From Doryteuthis pealeii (taxonomy: Eukaryota > Mollusca > Cephalopoda > Myopsida > Loliginidae), in NCBI GenBank assembly GCA_023376005.1, contig CM042139.1, forward strand, positions 140,538,980 to 140,602,979: a stretch of 64,000 nucleotides of DNA. The letters are read 5' to 3'. Below, piece after piece: positions 55,257 to 64,000 of this stretch. Under the pieces are notes generated by a model, which saw only the letters and a list, made by a program, of their open reading frames with translations, did not search any database and was not told the origin of the DNA. Positions within the stretch are counted from its first letter, which is position 1; each line of letters opens with the position of its first letter. Position numbers and translations under genes: made by a program.

Positions 55257-55259
<3 letters not shown>
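54617..55259 (-). pseudogene. LINE reverse transcriptase C-terminal part
   Basis: Reading leftwards from 55259: SFKKKGDISTLDGKPLKFVE, FSCLGSNISPTESVVNTRIE, KAWSAANKLSVIWKSDLTDK, VVISVLLYGSTTWTLKKRLE, LRAVLNKSWKQHP, LYGYLPPIS, a stop, RRTRHARHCWRSKNEFISDV, LLWKPTHGP, GRPAGTYIDQLYEDAGCC and IEDLSQAMNDREG. This is the thumb and C-terminal tail of an APE-type LINE polymerase. One in-frame stop separates the two parts. It ends in a short ATG repeat and TA, typical of RTE-like 3' ends. The insertion is 5' truncated at the (TA)n tract. Confidence 0.88.
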
Positions 55260-55315
<56 letters not shown>

Positions 55316-55316
55316 G
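55260..55316. repeat. (TA)n microsatellite
   Basis: Interrupted TA run at the 5' truncation point of the LINE. Confidence 0.94.
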
Positions 55317-55642
55317 TGTAATTATATTAAATAATTGCATAAAATTTTAAAAACCGTATTTAAATTGAAAATAATTCTCTAATTTTTTTTGTATTATGTA
55401 AAATTTAGTAAATAAATAAGTGACGAATTGCATCTTATTTTTTTAAATTAAAAATGAAAATGAAAAGACTTAAACCAAAAGAAAATTAATGTCTCCTACC
55501 ATATTAAATGCAAATTCTTTTTTTTTATTTTATTGAAGAGAATTTTTATTTGTTTAAAAGGTAAATAAAAATTTTACATTTTTGATCGAACATCTTTAAG
55601 TAGAATCCATTCAATTAATAACATATTTCTAATTGAAAAAAC

Positions 55643-55645
<3 letters not shown>

Positions 55646-55712
<67 letters not shown>

Positions 55713-55732
55713 ATATATATATATATATATAA
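55646..55732. repeat. (CA)n-(TA)n compound microsatellite
   Basis: About 26 CA units then interrupted TA. Confidence 0.96.
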
Positions 55733-55847
55733 TTTAAAAGAAAGGAAATGAATCCGACAGTATGAGTATGAAAAGGTAGAATGAAAACATCACACAATGG
55801 TGTTAAAAGGAAAACAATTTATAATATAATCATAGCTGATACTGATC

Positions 55848-55885
55848 AATATTTTGATTTTACAAAAATCATCATCAGAGCTCAT
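55848..55885 (-). ncRNA. Hammerhead-like relic 3' of the second PLE
   Basis: The minus strand has CTGATGA, then the perfect hairpin TGATTTT-TGT-AAAATCA as stem II. Where GAAA is expected it reads AAAT, so G12 is lost. A possible ATC cleavage site and weak stem I follow. It lies ~550 bp downstream of the PLE endonuclease frame on the same strand. Confidence 0.45.
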
Positions 55886-56429
55886 TCACTCCGTGGTGTT
55901 AGGGTCGGAGAAAATGTCAAATCAGTTCACAAAAACAAAAACCCTAATTCTGCAAAAACGAACGAAAGTTGTTACATTATTCACCAATGTGGGCATTCGC
56001 GCCATATTTTTATCGGTCATGCTGATATGTATACCTTTTTTGTCAGTGAACTCACCAATTGTGGCGGATTTTGAGATGTTAGAAACAAGACGAATTAACT
56101 TACGCGAAAGGGGATGGGTATAAAAAAAAATGTGACGGTTGGAATTCAAAAGATTTTTAGAAAAGGAATGTTTATGATTAATTATTTTTTTTATGTTCTG
56201 TATTTCATAAATGATTAATTATTTATTATATTTTGTTTTTTATATATAAAGTAAAAAAGTTATGGACGCAATTTGTTATTATTTTAGATAATGTGAAGCA
56301 TTTGGATCTAATGTAAGGTTTTTATTTTCATAACCGAATTCAAATCAAATAAAACGAAAAAGATTATATTTATAAATAAAAACAATAAACCTAAATTTTA
56401 TTTTAATGGGAAGTAAATAACGGAAAAAG

Positions 56430-56875
56430 TTATGTGAAGGGGATTGTATGGTTTCTGACTACAAGTGTCGCTAAATAAGGGGATATATTAAAGAAATCTT
56501 GTCTTTGGGGTATGGTATTATGGGTAAGAATAACACAAGATTCCATAATTCTACGTAGTGTTTTATCATGTATGTGGGATAATATTTTGGCACCTTTGAA
56601 ATCAAAAGTATGATTGAGATCAAAGATGTGTTTAGCTAATGCATTGTTTTGAAAACCACGTTTAATATGATATTTGTGTTCCGATATAAGTTTAGTTAAG
56701 GATCTGGAAGTCTCCCCTACATATTTCTTGTTACATTTTAAACAGTCAATAGTATTGACTCCAGCTTCAGAATATGTATATTTAGGGTTATTTTCATTTT
56801 GTAGAGTGTTTTTCACTGTTTTTGTGGAGTGAGTGACAGTTTTTATACCAATCATACTTAAGTTTCTATTTATTT
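56430..56875 (-). pseudogene. Penelope-like element, GIY-YIG endonuclease (second family)
   Basis: Open from about 56875 to 56430. It reads AGVNTIDCLKCNKKYVGETS, then RSLTKLISEHKYHIKRG, NALAKHIFDLNHTFDF, RRIMESCVILTHNTIPQRQ and FFNISPYLA. GVNTI...YVG corresponds to GIY...YIG, followed by the conserved Arg, the SEH histidine and the ESC glutamate. It differs clearly from the PLE at 9.6-10.3 kb, so two PLE lineages are present. No stop breaks this domain, but the reverse transcriptase is missing, so it is a 5'-truncated copy. Upstream is a minisatellite. Confidence 0.87.
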
Positions 56876-56877
56876 TA

Positions 56878-56969
56878 TCAGTACCCCTTAAATTTCATAC
56901 ACCCTTAAATTTAGTACCCCTTAAATTTCATACACCCTTAAATTTAATACCCCTTAAATTTCATACACC
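56878..56969. repeat. Minisatellite, about 32-bp unit
   Basis: Almost three units of 'taccccttaaatttcatac' plus 'acccttaaattta', with the inner 'ccttaaattt' itself repeated twice per unit. It begins at the 5' truncation end of the PLE fragment. Confidence 0.88.
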
Positions 56970-57225
56970 GTGCCAGAAAAAAGTCATTTAAAATACATAG
57001 TAAAAGTAAAAATAATAATATCACATCTCCAAACAATGACACACAACATAACAGTAATAACGTCTCTGATAGGTACATCATACTTCCTAATAATCCTATT
57101 ACTAAGAGTTGACATGCCGTGAAATAAATCAACCAACCAACTAACGACCTAAACAAATTTGCCGAACGAATATTTGCAGGTAGTTTATTCGCTTTGAGAT
57201 AGTCTCACCACGTTTACTCTCCAAT

Positions 57226-57330
57226 GCAGAGGTGTCCAAACTTTTTGTAAAGAGGTACGTATTTGATAAAATGAAGATGCCCGTGGGGCAATCGTTCGTT
57301 CTGGTGTTTTTAATCAATAAATGTCATGCA
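57226..57330 (+). mobile_element. Possible hAT-type terminus
   Basis: 'cagaggtgtccaaactttt' looks like the terminal inverted repeat common in hAT elements (CAGnGGTGTCCAAACTTTT). I cannot find a convincing partner end or 8-bp duplication nearby. It may be an old truncated copy. Confidence 0.35.
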
Positions 57331-58571
57331 AATATACACCTCGAAGATTTACGGCAAGTTGTCTAGAGCTCTTTCGGAAATCTAAAATTCACTAGTGGTC
57401 CCATAGTAAACAAGCCACAAAAGGATTTTGCTAAAATTTATAAATTCATCAGCAGTGAAATTCTCTATAAAACATTGTTTGTGTTTACAAGTCAACTTGA
57501 AAGAAATCAAAAGTTGTGACGTTTTCAAATTCTTGCGATTTTACCTGTTCTGGTCTAAATTGCTTTGGGTCGATCGGCGTCGCACTCTGAGGATGCTCTA
57601 GCGGGCCATCAATAATACATTTGTTGGAGTATATTAGGTATAATATTTACTAATGAACACGGCTTATATTTTTAGACTGCACCAAAAGAGCGGTTGCTGA
57701 ATCGGTCAATCAAAAACACCCAAACATATATTTAATTTACTATTTAAAGGCGTTGATAAATAGCCCTAATAATACTCGCTAGAAAGAGAGATAAATAGAA
57801 AAGGATAATACAACTTCTTTCTACTTCAAGAAGGATAATCTCTGATACAACTCCTACTTTGAGTACAGATCAACAGCTTTGAGAACAGATCCATAAAATT
57901 GAACTAAAACTGATAGTACATCTTTCTACCTCAAGAAAGGATCAAAGTTTATGCCACAAGGGATCGACACTATGAAGCTGCTTTCTACTACAGCCCTAAA
58001 TTGACCATACGAATCGTAAGAAATCCTTCTATGGGATATAATTGTCACATGGGCCTGAATGTCTATTCTAATGAATGATTCATATGGTTTTTATCTAATA
58101 AGTTTTGATCAATTGTGCAAATACTAATCTTAAATTCTCATCAAATTTCAGGCTTGTCGCTGTTTAATTGGTGAGACTTATTTTCCTAGTGTTAAATTCA
58201 ATAGATTTTTGTGTTATCATGGCATTATTTCAATGCGTGTGTTTTTCAGCTAATGTTGACATCAAATGTTAACGGTTGTAAATGAGAATAGTACAGCTAC
58301 CACGTGACTCCAATATCATTGCACATACGTCTTTGGTGGTTATCTATGATGATCTTATCTATTTGGAGTATAAAGAACACAAAATATTTCGGCAGTTTTA
58401 TGCAACCTTAATCGTAGTAAGTTAATTGCCGATAAGGAACAAAAAAAACAATAAAAATAAACCCATAATACTTTATTTCCAAGGGTCTTTAATTATAATT
58501 ATACTACATTTTTCTACGCTTTCTTTTAGTTATGGACATTAGTTTAATATATAGGTAATTCCATTTTTATC

Positions 58572-58574
<3 letters not shown>
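57331..58574. other. No gene seen
   Basis: No coding motif. 57790-57960 has repeated words ('ctttctacctcaagaa', 'aacagctttgagaacagatc') that suggest a short degenerate duplication. Confidence 0.45.

Positions 58575-58608
<34 letters not shown>
58575..58608. repeat. (TA)n microsatellite
   Basis: TA run upstream of the fold-back. Confidence 0.94.
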
Positions 58609-58611
<3 letters not shown>

Positions 58612-58753
58612 TATTTGTGGAAAAGGTGACTTACCGGTGAAACAGGTCACAATGGTTAGTTGATGCAAGATTCATAATAAGGCAGTGATATAACAAATAT
58701 AAAGTGCTTAATATGTTGGTAGTGCAAATTTATTATGATAATGGTATACGGTA

Positions 58754-58796
58754 ATAACCTACTCGAGATTCACCATAAGGATCTTCAGGGTTAAAT
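58754..58796 (-). ncRNA. Hammerhead ribozyme, A15.1 changed
   Basis: Minus-strand copy in the left arm. Stem I TAACC/GGTTA (5 pairs), core CTGAAGA, stem II with two C-G pairs, triplet GTA. GAAAC has become GAATC, which breaks the A15.1-U16.1 pair, so activity should be lost. Confidence 0.6.
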
Positions 58797-58838
58797 CCAC
58801 TGGATTATTCAAGATACCTTGATTAATCCAATGGATTA

Positions 58839-58875
58839 AACCCTGAAGATCCTTATGATGAAACTCGAGTAGGTT
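58839..58875 (+). ncRNA. Hammerhead ribozyme, weak stem II
   Basis: Plus-strand copy in the right arm. Stem I AACC/GGTT, core CTGAAGA (58843-58849), GAAAC (58860-58864), palindromic stem III ACTCGAGT, triplet GTA. The core is complete, but stem II is reduced by a G-to-A change relative to the 28.7-kb copy. Confidence 0.65.
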
Positions 58876-58897
58876 ATTACCGTGTACCATTATCATA

Positions 58898-58900
<3 letters not shown>

Positions 58901-58935
<35 letters not shown>

Positions 58936-58950
58936 ATAGAGAGAGAGAGT
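58901..58950. repeat. (TA)n-(GT)n-(GA)n compound microsatellite
   Basis: Short TA, GT and GA runs, then GA-rich sequence to about 58990. Confidence 0.93.
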
Positions 58951-58990
58951 GGGAGAGAAAGGAAGAGAAAGAGAAAGAGAAAGAGAGAAC

Positions 58991-60003
58991 GTGGAGGGGG
59001 GAAAGAAAAGGTGTGTGGTTGTGTGTATATGTGACATAGAAAAATACAAAGTCAATAAATAAAGATTGCTAATCAAAATGTTATGATTAATTTAATGCAA
59101 AATCATGGTAGTATTTTCATTCCTGTAATTTGATTGTAAAATTTTCACTTGAACTTTCAAATGAAGTCAATACAAAATCACTGTTGCTAATTCATCCACC
59201 CTTATTAATCAATAGAGCATTCTTTCATATCTTCTACCGACCCCAGCTTTCTTGATTCTCAAGTAATTGTATTTTCAAAGCAGATCATTTGCCACATAAT
59301 TAGAATTAGCCGGTTTGCTGCTGTATAATTACAATCTTTGTTTCGCGCTGAAATTAAGCAATCCGGCAACGTAAATCGAAACACATACTTAAAACGCTGC
59401 AATTTCATGAACATTTTAACAACAGCCTTATCATCACCATTCTGTTATTTAATTTCCTGTGTTGTTTCTGAATAAATACTCTTAACGAAAGGTACTTAAT
59501 CACAAGGCATTTAAAAATAAGAAGCAGTAAAGAACTGAAAGCAAAATTAATAAAACCTTTTGAATCCAAATCCAAAACGCTCATTGCCTTCGTAATAATG
59601 TTCATATTAATATTGGAGCAATTAATGAAACTTTAATACGGCATTTACTGATAATTACAGTCAATAAGTGTAATGAAACATGAAAGAAAACTGTTTTACA
59701 ACATTTAACTTCAAATCGTTGATTAGTTTATGAGGATCAACACAAAAACATGCCTGTAAAATCGTAAAGATCCCTGTGGAAGAAATCCAACCGAGGTTTG
59801 CGTGTGTATGTGCGTGTGTGTGTGCATTTGTGTTCATGTTTACGTGGTCAGTGATGAACGTCCTTCCTGAAATTACACCTGAAATTACGTAAGAGTTACA
59901 GCCTGTAGCTTATTGCCATCAAGAGTGCGTTCATTTATCTTCAAGCAATACGATTAATTTCCGACCCCATACATCACATACTCTCTCTATTTTTCTTTGT
60001 CCC
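58991..60003. other. No gene seen
   Basis: No motif recognised. Confidence 0.45.
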
Positions 60004-60009
60004 CCCCTC

Positions 60010-60078
<69 letters not shown>
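60004..60078. repeat. (CT)n-(CA)n compound microsatellite
   Basis: CT run then CA run. Confidence 0.95.
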
Positions 60079-60080
<2 letters not shown>

Positions 60081-60339
60081 CTCCTTGTAACAGCAATGTT
60101 CTTCGGAACAGCAATTATTCGTTCAAATTTCTTAAGTTAAATATTTTTCAAAATCATTCTTACATCTAAGAAAAATATTGGAACTTAGAATTTGGTGGAA
60201 TTTTATCTATTCATCCGCGCCTATGCACATGCACCTTTTGTCTCCATAGTTAACTGTGAGCGGAAATGGAATTTTCTGACAATAGGAAAAGAAACATAAT
60301 TTTAAATTCCTACAACATTAATTGATACAAACCTTAATA

Positions 60340-60598
60340 AAAGTAAAGTAAAGTCGACGGGGTGGCCTAAAGTTAGTATCAGCCAGTCAGCAAGGGAGTC
60401 CATCCCCTTTTCAATAGTGCTAGACCAAGGAGATTGTTTTAGCATCTGAGGTGGAGCGCCACACCTACCATCAGCTCCTTACTTTACCGCACAGATCCCT
60501 GTGCTACTCATACGCTGAGTTGGCGAGGACCGGTATCGAACTAGGAACCTTGTGGTTTCTAGCCGAACACTCTACCGACTGAGTTAACCCGGCCCCTA
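60340..60598 (-). mobile_element. tRNA-derived SINE, family A (inverted, well preserved)
   Basis: Almost the exact reverse complement of 10378-10636. The minus strand has an A-box-like AACTCAGTCGG and a B box AGTTCGATACC. The tail side begins 'aaagtaaagtaaagtcgacg'. This is the best family A copy after 10.4 kb. Confidence 0.85.
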
Positions 60599-60985
60599 AT
60601 AACCCCCTAGAATATTTATCACATGAATTATTTTTTGTTCCCCCTATTTCTCCCCCATAATTTATTAGCACCTTAACATCATTTGCATTCCTTCATTATG
60701 TATTTGTCCCTCTATTTTGCTCTTATATTATTTATATGCCACCCGCATTATTTACAAATAAAAGGGACTCAAATAAATAATGTAGGGGGTAAATTGTGCC
60801 CCTGCATTATTTTCTCCCTAAATAATTTATTCACTACATTATTTGTATCCGCACACTTACTAGCTCACTACATTAATTGTTCCCCTACTTCCCGCTTCAT
60901 TATTTGTCCTCCATTAATTATTTGCGCCCTACATGATTTGTCTCCTACAATATCTATATGTCCCCTTCTATTTGTACTCCCGATT
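60599..60985. repeat. Degenerate minisatellite, CCCCTACATTATTTGT-like
   Basis: The word 'ccctacattatttgt' or a variant recurs about 15 times at 18-25-bp spacing. One short stretch near 60762-60792 contains the units in reverse complement ('caaataaataatgtaggggg'). No coding function. Confidence 0.7.
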
Positions 60986-61631
60986 AGGTAAATGCATGCA
61001 ACATCTTCAAGTCCTGTTAATATTCTTTGAGATGAATGTGTGAAATTAATTAACAGATCTATTACATAATTCACACCTCCGTTCTTATATGGCATTTAGG
61101 TCGTGACTTGATGTTAACTTTTTCACCCGAACTAGATAAATATGCTATAATCAATATTTTGAATTATAATGGGCAAAGAAAGAAAATTAAAAAGAATAAA
61201 AGAAAATGAATTCTGACTATTTTTATCCAAGCCATAAATATTTTATATTCCTCATTCAGATAACAAGAAGAAAAATATTTCATGGTTAGAATTTTTTGTC
61301 TGTTGCAGACGATGGTTTTCGCCGTTTTTAAGAGCTGGAGGACAAAATGACATTTGCTCTTTCAACATACTTAATTCACGTCTTTGTGTGCGTCCTGTAG
61401 TCTGATACGCTTTTTAGTTTCAATTGAATCGTTTTATATGTTCTGACCTCAGTGGAATATATTGACATAAACATCAGTTTCTTTTTTTTTCTTTTTTTGT
61501 CCACCGAATAATAAACCCTTCAGAAAGTTATTACAATTCATTAGGTTTCACGCTTCTGTGTCTTTTAAGTGTCAAAGAATTAGATTTACCCCATACGCTT
61601 AGTCTTTATATTTTGTTATTCATGTATCTCT
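60986..61631. other. No gene seen
   Basis: No motif recognised. Confidence 0.45.
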
Positions 61632-62045
61632 TATATACAGCGAGACATGGACTTACAAGTTCAATTCATTCCGCTCGTAACTCAGTTTCCACGTATATCA
61701 AATCAATTTTTCCCCATTAAAATAAACTGAAATGCCATTAATCCATTCCAACTCCAAGACAACCGGATTTCTTTTGTTACTTTTTTTTTAATGAGAAAAA
61801 CAATGCAGTATTATATAAAACATCATACAATACAAGGTAAATAATTGTGTTATAATAGTTTTTAATTTTATGAACAGTTTATTTTTCTTTGGCGCAATAA
61901 ATTTGGAAACTTAAATGTTTTTAGCAAATTTATTAACATAAGCGTATCTGCAGCTCTCTCGTATCAAAAATGTTAGCTCTCAGTACAAAGAAAGAATAAA
62001 CTAAGTGACTGCTTGTAACTAGCAAAACTCGTTTGTTGGGGCACA
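61632..62045 (+). repeat. Dispersed repeat E, copy 2
   Basis: Matches 10650-10990: 'tcaatttttccccattaaaa', 'actgaaatgccattaatcc', 'aaatttggaaacttaaatgt' and 'atgttagctctcagtaca'. It starts near 'cattccgctcgtaactcag'. Confidence 0.6.
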
Positions 62046-62244
62046 CATAGTTAAGGTATCACTCTACTTGCATATATGTCGGGTATTTATTCTAAAATAG
62101 ATTGATTGATAGATATTAACTTGTCAGACCATTTATTTAATTCCTCCATGTTAGGGATATGTTAATATTTTTTCTATTTGCGAAGTGTTTTCTTTTTGTT
62201 TTGCACAGACTCCTATTGAAATTTAATACGATTAATTATATTTA

Positions 62245-62365
62245 TTTGACCCAAAGTTCTAACCCTAAAACGTACTAACACTTCAGGTCATTGGAGATCT
62301 GGGAGTAATAGAACTCCAGAAATGGAGTTACAATTTAGATTCATATCCAGGACCAAATATAAAGC
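62245..62365 (+). repeat. Dispersed repeat D, short copy
   Basis: 'tttgacccaaagttctaacc', then 'gatctgggagtaatag' and 'attcatatccaggacc'. Confidence 0.5.
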
Positions 62366-62954
62366 ACGGAGATATAGATTAATAGATAATTCCTTAGATT
62401 GACATTGAGAGGAAGGGTTTAGATACAAACATTAAATATTTAGGGAGTTATAATTTGATATATCAAAACATTCTCTTCTATTTAACTTAAGTAAAGAATG
62501 TTTTTGTAATGATCGATTTAAATTGATAGACCCAACTGGTTCCAACATGTTGACAGGACTTAAGATATTTCGACTGTATTCTCGACAGAGGCCTTAGAAC
62601 AACCAGAAAACAACTGGAGGTACTGGTATGACAATAAATGTCCAGTTCCACATTGATTCGGAGTGGTAGTACGTGTAAGAATCCCATCTATGAATTCCAT
62701 CATATAAAGAATGTCAGTATAGATGAGATTTTGTCCTTCCTGATAGGAATACAATTATACCAAGAAATATAACAATAAGATTGAACTTTACCCTCTAAAC
62801 TTTTCCTCCAAAGCGATTCCCAATCCATTTACCAACTGCAGAAAATTTCCAATAGAATATAGGAATATATCAATAGAACTATTAATATTAGATAAGCAGA
62901 TTTAAAATCATTTAACTGCATGCAGAAATAGTTAACGTAAGTTATAATCATTGA
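62366..62954. other. No gene seen
   Basis: A stretch around 62600-62700 resembles 5620-5760 ('gagtggtagtacgtgt'); its nature is unknown. Confidence 0.4.
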
Positions 62955-63770
62955 ATAAGGATTATTCTTATTATTATTTCCCTCTATTAGAGTTTTTCAC
63001 ACGCGCCTTAGCCGGTGGATTGTTGGAAGCTGAATGACTGCAAGTCTTGTCAGGTATCCAAGAATTTTCTGAGTATTTTAGCCGATCTTAACAATGCTGT
63101 GGTATTGATGGTCTCGATTTTTTCTTGATTTCCAGTTCACCTAGCCTCTTTTCTAGACTCTTGGGGAACCTTCCAAGAATACCAATTACAATTGGTACGG
63201 CCTTTACATTCATGTTCCACAATGTTCTCAATTCTCTGGCAAGGTTCAAATATTTTCCTATGTTTCCAGTTTCTTTCACTTTCACTGTGTAATCCACCAG
63301 GACGGTGAAATCCCCGAGATGACAATTGTTTTAACACTAAGTATGGTCTCCTAGCCGTGAGTAGTTGATCCGTCCTTATCTTAAAGTCTCAGATAACTTT
63401 TTGCGTCTCATTTTTAAGGACAAATTCTGGTGTGTGCTTATATTGATTCCTTGCATGGAGAAAAATTAATTTCTCTCACAATTCCTAGTGGATCAATTTT
63501 CCCACCCAGTCGGGCCTAGTATTGTACTCTCTTTGTGCTTATTTGCTGTTTATTCAGTTTGTCAGTTGAAGTATCCACATAGGTATTTTTCTTCCCATTT
63601 CTGTTTTCTTGTTTTTGCTATATTTGTGCTCGTCCATGTTGCATTTGTTTTTTCTAAGTGCTGCAATTAGTCTTTTTTTGATCGTTTTAGTGTATTCTCC
63701 GAGTGCTGGAATTGTCTCACCTACACATACTTCAATGCTGGCAAGACCACTTCCACTGTATTCTCTTCGC
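62955..63770 (-). mobile_element. R4/Dong-like LINE fragment with internal deletion (copy 5)
   Basis: Same family as the 12-17 kb cluster, on the other strand. From 63770 leftwards: YSGSGLASIEVCVGETIPAL, GEYTKTIKKRLIAALRKNK, then a jump near 63480 that removes the zinc knuckle. It continues with DYTVKVKETG, KYLNLARELRTLWNMNVK and IVIGILGRFPKSLEKRL. It ends in a TTATTATTATT stretch at 62966-62977, the complement of the (TAA)n tail. Several frameshifts are present. Confidence 0.8.
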
Positions 63771-63807
63771 ACACACACACACAAACACAGACACACGGAC
63801 ACACACA

Positions 63808-63886
<79 letters not shown>
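63768..63886. repeat. (CA)n-(TA)n compound microsatellite
   Basis: CA run with variants then about 22 TA units, at the 5' truncation point of the LINE. Confidence 0.96.
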
Positions 63887-63890
<4 letters not shown>

Positions 63891-64000
63891 TATAAAATTG
63901 TTTACCTTGCACAATTTAATTTCAGCCAGACAAGGAATTAAAACAATAAGACGTAATATGAAGACGAATTTCAACAAAATATGACCAAATGTATCTGATT

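Larger units (their letters stand above)
58731..58900. mobile_element. Fold-back element with hammerheads in both arms
   Basis: Arms 58731-58813 and 58818-58900 (83 nt each) meet around a 4-nt centre. The right end passes directly into (TA)n. Each arm carries the same hammerhead sequence as the single arm at 28727-28805. Confidence 0.9.

Noticed and set aside
56944..57156. Membrane protein of 70 hydrophobic residues on the minus strand
   Set aside because: It reads into the minisatellite and has no family resemblance; hydrophobicity comes from the T-rich composition.
57435..57465. Hammerhead from CTGATGA on the minus strand
   Set aside because: No GAAAC follows at a workable distance.
57226..57640. 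Complete hAT element
   Set aside because: Only one end-like sequence is seen; no partner end, 8-bp duplication or transposase was found.
58614..58652. Hammerhead from GTGAAACAGGTCAC near (TA)n
   Set aside because: Stem I and GAAAC are suggestive, but there is no CTGANGA-like half.

Overview
This is a eukaryotic, AT-rich, repeat-dominated window with no host gene that I can support. Long (TA)n, (CA)n, (GA)n and compound microsatellites occur every 1-2 kb, tRNA-derived SINEs are common, and several retroelement families match types I know from molluscs. I read it as an animal genome, probably a mollusc and most likely a coleoid cephalopod; that assignment is an inference. All recognisable coding sequence belongs to mobile elements and every copy is broken.

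Layout. 0-9 kb: a LINE tail, SINE-like repeats, a solo LTR on the minus strand (5837-6238) and two minus-strand Helitrons (6566-7174, 8098-8740). 9-12 kb: the endonuclease end of a Penelope-like element (PLE), a tRNA-derived SINE, and a fold-back carrying a hammerhead ribozyme. 12.1-17.2 kb: five head-to-tail copies of a LINE with a restriction-like endonuclease (R4/Dong-like), each abutting the (TAA)n tail of the previous one; the middle copy is nearly full length. 18-24 kb: SINEs, a dispersed repeat (called family D here) and an internally deleted mariner-type transposon with intact inverted ends. 25-29 kb: two fold-back elements full of hammerhead motifs and a third Helitron, interrupted by a 293-bp insertion with a 15-bp target duplication. 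30-37 kb: LINE tail and tandem tRNA-like units. 37.5-40.4 kb: an APE-endonuclease LINE with a C2H2 tail, damaged at catalytic positions and by deletions. 41-46 kb: an intact-looking hammerhead, a LINE zinc-finger tail, a large palindrome without a ribozyme, and a GIY-YIG remnant. 50.5-52.9 kb: a ~1.06-kb sequence present on both sides of a 200-N gap, almost certainly an unmerged contig overlap. 54-64 kb: LINE reverse transcriptase C-terminus, a second PLE endonuclease, another hammerhead fold-back, SINEs, minisatellites and a sixth R4/Dong-like fragment.

The most interesting pattern is a scattered set of at least thirteen hammerhead-ribozyme motifs (CUGANGA ... GAAA ... NUH core). Most lie within about 100 bp of (TA)n tracts, several lie in both arms of fold-back elements, and two lie just 3' of PLE endonuclease genes. 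In several of them the short stem III is a perfect palindrome with a different sequence each time (ACAGCTGT, ACACGTGT, ACTCGAGT), as expected if they cleave as dimers. Hammerheads in PLEs and in non-autonomous metazoan retrozymes are established knowledge. The inverted, (TA)n-flanked arrangement with several subfamilies in one 64-kb window is what seems worth a closer look.
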